Shown one piece after another: positions 34,898 to 43,697 of a stretch of 64,000 bases of DNA. Position numbers and translations under genes: made by a program. Origin of the DNA: Duganella sp. 1224 (GTDB lineage: Bacteria; Pseudomonadota; Gammaproteobacteria; Burkholderiales; Burkholderiaceae_D). Within the stretch, counting starts at the first letter, position 1. Each line of letters starts with the position of its first letter. Where the stretch lies: the NCBI RefSeq assembly GCF_013408245.1, contig NZ_JACBYS010000012.1:1-64000 (forward strand). The letters run 5' to 3'. The notes below the pieces were generated by a model, which was not told the DNA's origin, did no database searches, and was given only the letters and a program-made list of their open reading frames with translations.

Positions 34898-36970
34898 ATG
34901 CACCTGCCCAAATGGAGCGAGATGCTGTTCTCGCTGAAATGCTTCATCGCCTCGATGCTGGCGCTGTACGTCGCGCTGGCGGCCGGCCTGCCACGCCCGT
35001 TCTGGGCCATGATGACCGCCTACATCGTCGCCAGCCCGTTCTCCGGCGCGGTGCGCTCCAAGGCGCTGTTCCGCGTGTGCGGTACGCTGATCGGCAGCGC
35101 CGCCACCATCGTCATGGTGCCGCGCATGGCCAATGCGCCCGAGCTGCTGTCGCTGGCGCTGGCCTGCTGGGTGGGGCTGTGCCTGTACATCTCGCTGCTG
35201 GACCGCACGCCGCGCTCCTACATCTTCATGCTGGCCGGGTACACGGCGGGCCTGATCGGCTTCCCGGCCGTGACCGAGCCGTCGGCGATCTTCGACACCG
35301 GCCTGGCGCGGGTGGAAGAAATCACCATCGGCATCCTGTCCGCCACCGTGGTGCACTCGCTGCTGCTGCCGCAGGGCGTGGGACCGGTGCTGCTGGCGCG
35401 CCTGGACCGCGCCATCGGCGACGCCCAGCGCTGGATGGGGGAAGTATTGCAGCCCAAGGCCGCAACACCGGCCGCATCGGCCGCATCGGCCGCTGCGGCG
35501 CCAGCGCCGGCGACCCATGCGCGGCTGGCGCTGGCCGGCGAAATCAGCGAGATGCGCGTGATGTCGACCCACCTGCCGTTCGACACCTCGCAACTGCGCT
35601 GGACCGCCGGCCTGGTGCACGGGCTGCACGACCGTCTGACCTTGATGGTGCCGCTGCTGCTGGCGGTGGAGGACCGCCTCGCCACGCTGCGCGAGGTCGA
35701 TCCCGGCAGCCTGACGCCGTGGACCGCGCTGCTGGACGATCTGGCCGCCTGGGTGGGCGCCGGCCGCAACGCCGATCCGGCCCGCGCCGCGCAACTGCGC
35801 GCGCGGCTGGCGCAACTGCAGCCGGCGCTGGCACCGAACGCCAGCTGGAGCGAGATCCTGCGCCTCAACCTGGCGCAGCGCCTGGACGCGCTGATCGCAG
35901 CCTGCGAGGACGGCCTGGAATTGCGCAGCAACGTCGGCGCGGCTATGGCCGGCAACCCTGCCGAATACACGCCGCACGTGACGCCGGCCGTGCTGCACCG
36001 CGACCACGGCATGGCGCTGCGCTCGGCGCTGGCGGCGGTGCTGACCATCCTGCTGTGCTGCGCGTTCTGGATCCTCACCGCCTGGCCGTCCGGCGCCGCC
36101 GCGCCGATGATGGCCGGGGTGCTGTGCTGCTTCTTCGCCACCCAGGACAACCCGACGCCGGCCATCGTCGCCTTCCTGAAATGGTCGTTGATCTCGATGC
36201 CGGTGGCGGCGCTGTATATCCTGTGCGTGCTGCCGGCGGTGCACAGCTACGAGATGCTGGTGCTGGTCATCGCGCCGGTATTCCTGATCGGCGGCGCCTA
36301 CATGCCGCGTCCCGCCACGGCGGGCAGCGCGCTGGCCTTCCTGATCGGCGTGGCCGGCACCTTGTCCTTGCAGGATACCGGCACATTGGATATCCCGAGC
36401 TTCCTGAACAGCACTGTGGCGCAGGTGTTCGGCTACAGCGCCGCCGCCGTCATTACGGCGCTGGTGCGCACCGTCGGCGGCGACTGGATGGCGCAGCGCA
36501 TGCTGCGTACCGCGCGCCGCGAAGTAGCGCACATGGCGCAAGCCAGCGCGCGCGAACCGCTGCTGACCATTTCGGCGCGCATGGTGGACCGTATCGGCCT
36601 GCTGATGCCGCGCCTGGCCATCGCCCATCCCACGCCGGAAGCGCGGGCGCTGGCGGTGGACGGGCTGCGCGAACTGCGCGTCGGCCTGCATGTGGCGCAG
36701 CTGTGCGGGCTGCGCCAGACGCTGGAGCAGGCTGGCGTGACGCTGCAACCGCTGATGCAAAACATCGGCGGCTACTTCGGCAGCGCATCGTCCCACCATG
36801 GCCAGGCGCCGGCGGCGCTGCTGGAGCGGCTTGACGGCACCTTGCGCGCGGTCTGCGCCGCCGGCGGCAGCATCGGCGCCGCGCGCCCGCAGGCCGCCGC
36901 CGCGCTGGCCAGCATGCGGCGCGACCTGTTCCCGCGCGCGGCCGCCTACCAACCGGAGATGGCATCGTGA
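34898..36970 (+). CDS. FUSC-family inner-membrane efflux protein (AaeB-like)
   Basis: A 690-residue membrane protein with two blocks of membrane helices (about residues 12-160 and 365-500), each followed by a soluble cytoplasmic part, the layout of aromatic-acid exporters AaeB/YccS. Motifs include LPRPFWAMMTAYIVASPF and SYIFMLAGYTAGLIGFP. With the DUF1656, adaptor and outer-membrane genes it should export aromatic carboxylates or similar toxic compounds. Its stop overlaps the GTG start of the DUF1656 gene. Confidence 0.9.
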   Translation: MHLPKWSEMLFSLKCFIASMLALYVALAAGLPRPFWAMMTAYIVASPFSGAVRSKALFRVCGTLIGSAATIVMVPRMANAPELLSLALACWVGLCLYISLLDRTPRSYIFMLAGYTAGLIGFPAVTEPSAIFDTGLARVEEITIGILSATVVHSLLLPQGVGPVLLARLDRAIGDAQRWMGEVLQPKAATPAASAASAAAAPAPATHARLALAGEISEMRVMSTHLPFDTSQLRWTAGLVHGLHDRLTLMVPLLLAVEDRLATLREVDPGSLTPWTALLDDLAAWVGAGRNADPARAAQLRARLAQLQPALAPNASWSEILRLNLAQRLDALIAACEDGLELRSNVGAAMAGNPAEYTPHVTPAVLHRDHGMALRSALAAVLTILLCCAFWILTAWPSGAAAPMMAGVLCCFFATQDNPTPAIVAFLKWSLISMPVAALYILCVLPAVHSYEMLVLVIAPVFLIGGAYMPRPATAGSALAFLIGVAGTLSLQDTGTLDIPSFLNSTVAQVFGYSAAAVITALVRTVGGDWMAQRMLRTARREVAHMAQASAREPLLTISARMVDRIGLLMPRLAIAHPTPEARALAVDGLRELRVGLHVAQLCGLRQTLEQAGVTLQPLMQNIGGYFGSASSHHGQAPAALLERLDGTLRAVCAAGGSIGAARPQAAAALASMRRDLFPRAAAYQPEMAS

Positions 36971-37173
36971 TTGCTGAATTGAGTCTGTACGGACTATACG
37001 TCCCCACCTTGCTGCTGCTGTCCATTCTCGCGCTGATCTGCACGCGCGTCCTGGGGCGGCTGCTGATGCGCGTGGGCTTTTACCGGCTGGTATGGCATCC
37101 CGCGCTGTTTGAATTTGCGCTGTTCTTCATTCTGCTGGGCAGCTTCTCAACCATCTTAACCAATCGGGGCTGA
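36967..37173 (+). CDS. DUF1656 small membrane protein (AaeX-like)
   Basis: A 68-residue protein with two membrane helices (about 8-28 and 45-63). It uses GTG as start (GTGA overlap with the FUSC stop). DUF1656/AaeX proteins always sit between the FUSC pump and its adaptor; their exact role is unknown. The PALFEFALFFILLGS second helix fits the family. Confidence 0.88.
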   Translation: MIAELSLYGLYVPTLLLLSILALICTRVLGRLLMRVGFYRLVWHPALFEFALFFILLGSFSTILTNRG

Positions 37174-37175
37174 TC

Positions 37176-38054
37176 ATGAACCTCAAGACATCCTTGCTGG
37201 CCCTGGGCCGGTTTATTGTCACCATGGCCGCCGTGGCCGTGGCCTGCGTGCTGGCATGGCGCTTGTGGCAGCACTACGAAGTGGAACCATGGACCCGCGA
37301 CGGCCGCGTGAAGGCGGACGTGGTGCAGGTGGCGCCGGACGTCACCGGCCAGGTCACCCATGTGCTGGTGCGCGACAACCAGAAGGTAAAGATCGGCGAC
37401 GTGCTGTTTGAAGTGGACCGCGCGCGCTTTGAGCTGGCCTTGCGCCAGGCCGAAGCGGCAGAACAGGCGCAGCGTGCCGCGCTGGATCAGGCGCTGAAGG
37501 AATCGCGCCGCAATAACGACTTGCGCGACCTGGTCTCGGCCGAAACCCGCGAACAGGGTTCGTCGCGCGTCGACCAGTTGCGCGCCGCGCTGGCGCAGGC
37601 GGTGGTGGCCCGCGATGTGGCCAAGCTGAATCTGGAACGCACCCGCGTGGTGTCGCCGGTGAACGGCACCGTCTCCAACCTCGACCTGCGCACCGGCTCC
37701 TATGTCAGCGCCGGCCGCGCCGTGATGGCGCTGATCGACAGCGACTCCTACTACGTCGAAGGCTACTTCGAAGAGACCAAGCTGCCGGCCATCCAGGTCG
37801 GCGACGCGGTGGTGGTGCTGCCGATGGGCGAATCGCTGCGCCTCAAGGGCCATGTTGAAAGCCTGGCCGGCGGCGTGGCGGACCGCGACCGCAGCACCTC
37901 GTCCAACCTGCTCTCCAGCGTCAACCCGACGTTCAACTGGGTGCGGCTGGCGCAGCGCATCCCGGTGCGCATCAAGCTGGAAGCTTTGCCGGCCGGCGCG
38001 CGCCTGGTCGCCGGCCAGACCGTGACGGTCGACGTGCAAAGCAAAAAATCGTAA
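37176..38054 (+). CDS. HlyD-family periplasmic adaptor (AaeA-like)
   Basis: A 292-residue membrane-fusion protein: N-terminal anchor helix (about 9-28), first lipoyl half (VQVAPDVTGQVTHVLVRDNQ), helical hairpin (about 80-130), second lipoyl half (LERTRVVSPVNGTVSNLDLR) and beta-barrel (GDAVVVLPMGESLRLKGHVE). It links the FUSC pump to the outer-membrane channel encoded next. It starts two bases after the DUF1656 stop. Confidence 0.92.
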   Translation: MNLKTSLLALGRFIVTMAAVAVACVLAWRLWQHYEVEPWTRDGRVKADVVQVAPDVTGQVTHVLVRDNQKVKIGDVLFEVDRARFELALRQAEAAEQAQRAALDQALKESRRNNDLRDLVSAETREQGSSRVDQLRAALAQAVVARDVAKLNLERTRVVSPVNGTVSNLDLRTGSYVSAGRAVMALIDSDSYYVEGYFEETKLPAIQVGDAVVVLPMGESLRLKGHVESLAGGVADRDRSTSSNLLSSVNPTFNWVRLAQRIPVRIKLEALPAGARLVAGQTVTVDVQSKKS

Positions 38055-38067
38055 TACGGAGGACAGC

Positions 38068-39492
38068 ATGAACTCCCTTAAAATTCTCAGCGGCGTGACC
38101 TTGGCTGCCACGCTGGCCGCCTGCGGCACCGTCGGTCCCAATTACAAGGTACCGGAGCAGGCGGTGATCAACCGTCCGCAAGCCGCCGCGCCTTTCCTCG
38201 GCACGGAAGAAGCGGTGTATCAATCCGCGCCGCTGCCCGCGCATTGGTGGCGCCTGTACGACGACCCGGTGCTGGACAAGCTGATCGAACAAGCCTTCGC
38301 CGCCAACGCTGACCTGCGCGTGGCGGCCGCCAACCTGGCGCGCACCCGCGCGGTGCTGGATCAGGCGGAAGAAGAACGCAAGCCGGAAGTCAGCATCAGC
38401 GCCGCGCCGGGCGTGGGCCGTTCGTCCGGTGTGCCGATCGGCTCGCCGAAAGCGCTGCCCGATAAATTCAACTACGACGCCGGTGTACGCGTCTCCTACC
38501 AGACCGACATGTTCGGCAAAATCGCCCGCGCGGTGGAAGCAGCCAACGCCGACACCCAGGCCGCGCAGGCCGGCCTGGACCTGGTGCGCGTGACCGTGGC
38601 CGCCGACACCGCGCGCGCCTACGCCGACGCCTGCGCGGCCGCGCGCCAGATCGCCGTCGCCCGGCAGGCGGTCGACCTGCAGCAGCAATTTGTGGCGCTG
38701 ACCGACGAACGCACCCGCGCCGGCCGCGGCACGGCCATTGACGGTGCCCGTGCCCGCAGCCAGTTGGCGCAATTGCAGGCCGCCTTGCCGCCGCTGCAAG
38801 CCCAGCACCGCACCGCCCACTACCGCCTGGCCGCGCTGACCGGCCAGACGCCGCAGGAAATGAATATGCACCTGCTGCAGTGCCAGGCCGCGCCGCGTTT
38901 GACGTCGCCGATTCCGGTCGGCGATGGCGCCGCGCTGCTGCGCCGCCGTCCCGACATCCGCCAGGCCGAACGCACGCTGGCCGGCGCCACTGCGCGCATC
39001 GGCGTGGCGACGGCCGACCTGTACCCCAGCATCAGCCTGGGCGCCTCGGTTGGCAGCACCGGCCTGCTGGACCACTTCGGCGCCGGCAACGCCTTCCGCT
39101 GGAGCCTCGGCCCGCTGATCTCGTGGACGCTGCCGGACACCGGTTCGGCGCGCAGCCGCATCGCCCAGGCGGAAGCCGGCACCCAGGGCGCGCTGGCCAA
39201 ATTCGACGGCACGGTGCTCAACGCGCTGAAGGAGACGGAAAGCGCGATGACCGTCTATGCGCGTGAACTGGACCGCAACGCCGCGCTGAAAACCGCGCGC
39301 GATGAAAGCGCGCTGGCGTCCGCGCAGTCGCACCGCCTGTACCAGTATGGCCGCACCGACTTCCTGTCCGTGCTGGACGCCGACCGCACCCTGGCCGCCA
39401 CCGACGCCGCCTGGGCCGCCTCCGAAGCCGCGCTGGCGGCCGACCAGATCGCGCTGTTCCTGGCGCTGGGCGGCGGCTGGGAGCAACCGTAA
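38068..39492 (+). CDS. Outer-membrane efflux lipoprotein (NodT/OprM family)
   Basis: A 474-residue TolC-like channel with lipoprotein signal (lipobox LAAC, then GTVGPNYKVPE), two outer-membrane efflux repeats and the RRPDIRQAERTL segment typical of NodT-type factors. It completes the pump; GGAGG lies ahead of the ATG and the gap to the adaptor is 13 bases, so the five genes form one operon. Confidence 0.93.
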   Translation: MNSLKILSGVTLAATLAACGTVGPNYKVPEQAVINRPQAAAPFLGTEEAVYQSAPLPAHWWRLYDDPVLDKLIEQAFAANADLRVAAANLARTRAVLDQAEEERKPEVSISAAPGVGRSSGVPIGSPKALPDKFNYDAGVRVSYQTDMFGKIARAVEAANADTQAAQAGLDLVRVTVAADTARAYADACAAARQIAVARQAVDLQQQFVALTDERTRAGRGTAIDGARARSQLAQLQAALPPLQAQHRTAHYRLAALTGQTPQEMNMHLLQCQAAPRLTSPIPVGDGAALLRRRPDIRQAERTLAGATARIGVATADLYPSISLGASVGSTGLLDHFGAGNAFRWSLGPLISWTLPDTGSARSRIAQAEAGTQGALAKFDGTVLNALKETESAMTVYARELDRNAALKTARDESALASAQSHRLYQYGRTDFLSVLDADRTLAATDAAWAASEAALAADQIALFLALGGGWEQP

Positions 39493-39533
39493 GAATGGTA
39501 TGCTATCGCCTTCGTTGAAAAGGAGTAAGCATC

Positions 39534-40070
39534 ATGGGACTGGCGGACCAGTTATTAAAAGCCGGGTTGGTCGACAAGAGCAAAGTGAAAGTCGCCCATC
39601 AGAACAAGAGCAAACAGCAGAAAGACAATCGCCGCGCCGGCATCGAGACGGTCGACCAAGCCAAGCTGGCGGCGCAGGAACTGCAGCGCGCCAACGCCGA
39701 GAAGGCGCGCCTGGCCAATGCCGAACGTGACGCCGCCGCGCAGCAGAAGGCCATCGCCGCGCAGATCACGCAGATGGTGCAGCAGAATAAGCAGAGCAAG
39801 GGCCATCACGCCGACATCGCCTACAACTTCACCTTCGGCACCAAGATCGAGCGGATCTACGTGACGGCGGCGGTGCGCGAGCACCTGGTGGCCGGCCGGC
39901 TGGTGATTGTGGGCGAGGGCGGCAGCTATGAACTGGTGCCGCGCGTGATCGCCGACAAGATCGCCGAGCGCAATCCGGACATCGTGGTGCGCGTCAAACA
40001 GGCCACGACCGAGGTGGACGAGGATGATCCGTACGCCGCCTACAAGATCCCTGATGACCTGATGTGGTAA
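39534..40070 (+). CDS. DUF2058-family protein
   Basis: A 178-residue, basic, soluble protein. GLADQLLKAGLVDKSKVK at the N-terminus, the coiled-coil middle rich in Lys, Gln and Ala, and the C-terminal domain (DIAYNFTFGTKIERIYV, then YELVPRVIADKI) define DUF2058, sometimes annotated as a nucleoprotein or polynucleotide-associated enzyme. An AAGGAG site is 10 bases ahead of the ATG. Function unproven. Confidence 0.88.
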   Translation: MGLADQLLKAGLVDKSKVKVAHQNKSKQQKDNRRAGIETVDQAKLAAQELQRANAEKARLANAERDAAAQQKAIAAQITQMVQQNKQSKGHHADIAYNFTFGTKIERIYVTAAVREHLVAGRLVIVGEGGSYELVPRVIADKIAERNPDIVVRVKQATTEVDEDDPYAAYKIPDDLMW

Positions 40071-40074
40071 GCGC

Positions 40075-40935
40075 CTAGCGGTACGGCTTGCCTAACACCT
40101 GGGTCCAGTAAGTCAGGCCCTGATGCTTCTCCGGCGTGACCGCGTAGGCCGCACCCATTTCGGTAAAGCCGGCGTTCATGATGTTGGCGCAGTGACCGGG
40201 GCTGGACAGCCAGCCGGCCACGGTTTCTTGCGGCGTGTACGAGCCGAAGGCGATGTTCTCGCCGATGCGGCTCCAGTTATAGCCGGCGCGACGCGAGCGG
40301 ACGCCGACATCGCTGCCGTCTTTTCCCATGTGATTGAAATAGCGTTGCGACGCCATGTCGCTGCTGTGCTCCAGCGCGGCGACGCCCAGCTGCGCGTTCC
40401 AGGCCAGCGGCCCCACCGGCGGGAAGGACTGCTCGCCGCAATTGCGCGCGGTGGCGCGGGCGGCGTTCACCTCCCGCAGTATTTCCTGTCCCGCGTCCTG
40501 CCAGTCCGGGTAGGTGGTAGACGGCAGCGGATCAGCCGCGCGCGCCAGCACCACGGTCCATTCGTTGCCATTGCGCGAGCTGCCGATGTCGGTGTAACTG
40601 GTGTTGAGCAGCGTGTGGCAGTACAGCTGCCGGATCGCGGCCATCGCGTCTTGCGGCGTAGCGGTGCCGGCGATGGAAATGGCGTCGGCCTTGGTGTTGG
40701 CGTAACCGGCGCGCTCCAGCGCGGCCGACAAGATGATGCCGGGCGTGAGCCGCACGGCCGCCAGCGCCGGTTGCGGCGTCAATGGCGGCGCCGGTTGCGC
40801 CAGCGCCCCCTGACAAGATCCGGGCGCAGCGCGGTAGGCGTTGACCAGCGCCGTCAGGTGCTCGCCATCCGCCTGCGCAGCTGCCGCGGTGCCGGCGGCA
40901 AGCACGGTGGCGAACAAGATTGGCAGTTTGAACAA
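40075..40935 (-). CDS. Exported CAP-domain (SCP/PR1-like) protein
   Basis: About 286 residues. I chose the TTG at 40935, which follows GGGAG and opens directly into a signal peptide (FKLPILFATVLAAGTAAAAQ); an ATG at 41004 would overlap the beta-lactamase gene and bury the signal. The C-terminal half is a CAP domain: LEHSSDMASQRYFNHMG, RIGENIA and AGWLSSPGHCANIMN. Such bacterial proteins are secreted and of unclear function. It follows the beta-lactamase gene by about 30 bases, so both may share a transcript. Confidence 0.82.
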   Translation of the reverse strand: MFKLPILFATVLAAGTAAAAQADGEHLTALVNAYRAAPGSCQGALAQPAPPLTPQPALAAVRLTPGIILSAALERAGYANTKADAISIAGTATPQDAMAAIRQLYCHTLLNTSYTDIGSSRNGNEWTVVLARAADPLPSTTYPDWQDAGQEILREVNAARATARNCGEQSFPPVGPLAWNAQLGVAALEHSSDMASQRYFNHMGKDGSDVGVRSRRAGYNWSRIGENIAFGSYTPQETVAGWLSSPGHCANIMNAGFTEMGAAYAVTPEKHQGLTYWTQVLGKPYR

Positions 40936-40966
40936 GACGGCTCCCGGTATCTGGTGTGACCGTCCA

Positions 40967-41842
40967 TCATGGCATGGCGGCGCGCTTTTTGTCGAGGGCC
41001 GCATCGTCGGCCAGTGTCTCCGCCAGGACTTCCCGCGCCTTGGCCACGTAGCTGTGGCAGGCGCCGGTGTCGATGAAGGCGGCGTCGCCGCGCGTGGCCT
41101 GTTTCGCCTTGCGTTCCCACAGCCCGCCGAATTCAGGATGGGCGGAGATCAGCACATCGCACGGCAGCGTGTCGATGCTGGCCATCGAGCGCTCGATATC
41201 CGCCCGCGCCCGCGGGTACTGCGGATTGCGGCTAAAGCTGCGGCCTTCGGCGGCGATCCCGAACAAGCTGTCGGCGAAGACCACGTTGACGCTGCGGCCG
41301 TTTTCTGTGGCTTGCCAGGTCCAGCTCATGCCGCCCTTGGTGTGGCCCGGCGTGGCGTGCGCCGTTACCGCCAGCGCTCCGAGGCGGATCGTCTCACCAT
41401 CGCGCACGGCGCGCAATTTGGCGATGGGCGACATCGGCGTCAGGCCTGGATACTGCGGATCGGATGGATCTGGCTGGCCGCTCTCCAGCGCATGAATGGC
41501 AGGCGCGCCGGCCAGCACCGTGGCGCCGCTCAGCTTCTGCAAGGCGGCGATGGCGCCGGCATGGTCCGGGTGCGCGTGCGAGTTGAGGATGTAGCGGATG
41601 TCTTCCAGCCTGAAGCCCAGCTGGCGGATGTGCGCCGCCACCTGATCCGCCGCCTGCGGGCCGCCAACATCCACCAGGATGTGTCCCGCCGGGGAGGTAA
41701 TCAACACGGCGCTGATGCCGCCGGTGCCGACGTAATAAGTGCTGCCGTACAGCTGGAATGGCTCTTGAGGCGCATACCAGTCGGCCGCGCTGGCGTGGAG
41801 CAGGAATGCGGACAACAGGCCGCCGAGGATTTTCTTTTTCAT
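40967..41842 (-). CDS. Subclass B3 metallo-beta-lactamase
   Basis: A 291-residue exported enzyme (signal peptide about 1-19, HASAA-D). The zinc ligands of subclass B3 are all visible: H89, H91, D93 and H94 in NSHAHPDHAG, H167 in PGHTKGG and H235 in AHPEFGG. Length and motifs match THIN-B-type enzymes known from Janthinobacterium, which hydrolyse penicillins, cephalosporins and carbapenems in the periplasm. It is a chromosomal gene with housekeeping composition and no mobile element beside it, so it is probably intrinsic. Whether it is expressed enough to matter cannot be told. Confidence 0.9.
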   Translation of the reverse strand: MKKKILGGLLSAFLLHASAADWYAPQEPFQLYGSTYYVGTGGISAVLITSPAGHILVDVGGPQAADQVAAHIRQLGFRLEDIRYILNSHAHPDHAGAIAALQKLSGATVLAGAPAIHALESGQPDPSDPQYPGLTPMSPIAKLRAVRDGETIRLGALAVTAHATPGHTKGGMSWTWQATENGRSVNVVFADSLFGIAAEGRSFSRNPQYPRARADIERSMASIDTLPCDVLISAHPEFGGLWERKAKQATRGDAAFIDTGACHSYVAKAREVLAETLADDAALDKKRAAMP

Positions 41843-41855
41843 GGTGAGGGTAGGG

Positions 41856-42227
41856 TTAGCGAGTGCGGGGAATGGCCCATTTCGATGCGGCGGTGATCAT
41901 GTCGGGTCGGGTGGGCGTGTAGTCGCGGCGGCGGCTATATTCCGGCGTGTCGCCGACCGCGTACGACAGGCCGACCAGGATGAAAGGCGGGATGCCGACG
42001 CCGGCGCGGATGGCGCGCGTCAGCGGAAACGCATAGTCGGCGTCGGTGACGAACACCACCGGCAGAGCCGGTCCGCTTTCCGAATAGCCGGTGGGCAGGC
42101 TGACGAAGACTTGATAATCCCGCGCCAGCGCTTGGGCGCGCAGCGGGTTGACATCTTGCTGCGCGGCGCTGGCCGCTGCCGCTACTGCGATCAACGCGGC
42201 GGCAAATAGAACACGAAAAATAGGCAT
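41856..42227 (-). pseudogene. Truncated esterase of the Fes/IroE-like alpha/beta hydrolase type
   Basis: A 123-residue frame with signal peptide (about 1-22, ASAAQ) that begins like periplasmic esterases: YQVFVSLPTGYSESG, LPVVFVTDADYAFPLTR and RRRDYTPTRPD. In full-length relatives the nucleophile elbow and His come after this point, and here the frame ends with MITAASKWAIPRTR and a stop, 13 bases before the beta-lactamase gene. The catalytic part is therefore missing. It is best seen as a deletion remnant, unless the short form has a new role. Confidence 0.65.
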
Positions 42228-42287
42228 GAATACATCCGCTTGCGACTGGTGTATTCAGTATGCGACAAATGTCGCCGGCGCGCAAGC

Positions 42288-43643
42288 CTATAGATAGCGC
42301 GCCAGCAATGCCCGGTCCAGTGCCGCATCCAGCGCGATGCGGACGATGTGGCCGCTGCCGGGCGCCACGCGGATCTCGGCGCCGTCGTCGGACAGCATGC
42401 GGGTCAGCGCGATGTCGCGGTTGCCGCGCGGATGGATGACTTCCAGCCGGTCGCCGACGGCGAAGCGGTTCTTCACCTCCACCCGCGCCCAGCCGTCCGT
42501 CACGCTCAGCACATCGCCGATGTACTGGCTGCGGTTGGCCTCGGACGCGCCGCGCAGGTAGTTCTGGTGTGCCTGCGTGTGATGGCGCTGGTAGAAACCG
42601 TCCGTGTAGCCGCGGTTGGCCAGCCCCTGTAGCTGGCCCAGCAGGCCAACGTCGAACGGGCGGCCGGCCACCGCGTCGTCGATCGCCTGGCGGTACACCT
42701 GCGCCGTGCGCGCCGCGTAGTACAACGACTTGGTGCGTCCCTCGACCTTGAGCGAATCGACGCCGATGCGGACCAGCCGCTCGATGTGCTCGACCGCGCG
42801 CAGGTCCTTGGAGTTCATGATGTAGGTGCCGTGCTCGTCTTCGATGATGGGCATCAGCTGGCCGGGCCGGCCGCTTTCCTCGATCAGGTAGGCGTGGTCG
42901 GCCAGCGGATGGCGCGGCTGCTGGTGCAGCGACGACCAGGGCTGCTGCGCGGCCGCCTGGAGCGCCTGGTTGAACTGCAGCGGAATCACCTGGGCAAAAT
43001 CGCCGGTGGCGTCTTCCTGCGCATGCTGCACCTGGTAATCCCAGCGGCAGGAATTGGTGCAAGTGCCCTGGTTGGCGTCGCGGTGGTTGAAGTAGCCCGA
43101 CAGCAGGCAGCGGCCCGAGTAGGCGATGCACAGCGCGCCATGCACAAACACCTCCAGTTCCATCTCCGGGCACTGCTGGCGGATCTCCTCGATCTCATCC
43201 AGCGACAGCTCGCGCGACAGGATCACCCGCGTCAGCCCCATGCGGTGCCAGAACTTGACGTCGGCCCAGTTGACGGCGTTGGCCTGCACCGACAGGTGCA
43301 CCGGCATCTCCGGCCACTTGTCGCGCACCATCATGATCAGGCCGGGATCGGCCATGATCAGCGCGTCCGGCCGCATGGCGATGACCGGTTCCATGTCGCG
43401 CAGATAGGTCTTGAGCTTGGCGTTGTGCGCGAAGATATTGCTGGCGACGAAGAACTGCTTGCCGCGCGCATGGGCGCCGGCGATGCCTTCCCCCAGCGCG
43501 TGCAGGGTGGAAAAATCATTGTTGCGCACGCGCAGGCTGTAGCGCGGCTGGCCGGCGTAGACGGCGTCGGCGCCAAAGTCGAAGGCGGCGTGCATCTTGT
43601 CGAGCGAGCCGGCGGGCAGGAGGAGTTCGGGAGCGTTGAGCAT
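42288..43643 (-). CDS. trhP: U32-family protein TrhP (YegQ), tRNA hydroxylation
   Basis: A 451-residue soluble protein. The N-terminal TIM-barrel part begins with PELLLPAGSLDKMHAAFDFG, and the U32 signature with its cysteines is ELEVFVHGALCIAYSGRC then GTCTNSCRW. TrhP, formerly YegQ, is needed for prephenate-dependent formation of 5-hydroxyuridine at the tRNA wobble position. The earlier label 'peptidase U32' is not supported. The cysteines probably hold an iron-sulfur cluster. It is a single gene with no operon partner seen. Confidence 0.88.
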   Translation of the reverse strand: MLNAPELLLPAGSLDKMHAAFDFGADAVYAGQPRYSLRVRNNDFSTLHALGEGIAGAHARGKQFFVASNIFAHNAKLKTYLRDMEPVIAMRPDALIMADPGLIMMVRDKWPEMPVHLSVQANAVNWADVKFWHRMGLTRVILSRELSLDEIEEIRQQCPEMELEVFVHGALCIAYSGRCLLSGYFNHRDANQGTCTNSCRWDYQVQHAQEDATGDFAQVIPLQFNQALQAAAQQPWSSLHQQPRHPLADHAYLIEESGRPGQLMPIIEDEHGTYIMNSKDLRAVEHIERLVRIGVDSLKVEGRTKSLYYAARTAQVYRQAIDDAVAGRPFDVGLLGQLQGLANRGYTDGFYQRHHTQAHQNYLRGASEANRSQYIGDVLSVTDGWARVEVKNRFAVGDRLEVIHPRGNRDIALTRMLSDDGAEIRVAPGSGHIVRIALDAALDRALLARYL

Positions 43644-43697
43644 GAATGGCGGGCAAAGCCGGGGATTCTAGTGACGCTGTCCAGCCGCTTCCTTGCG

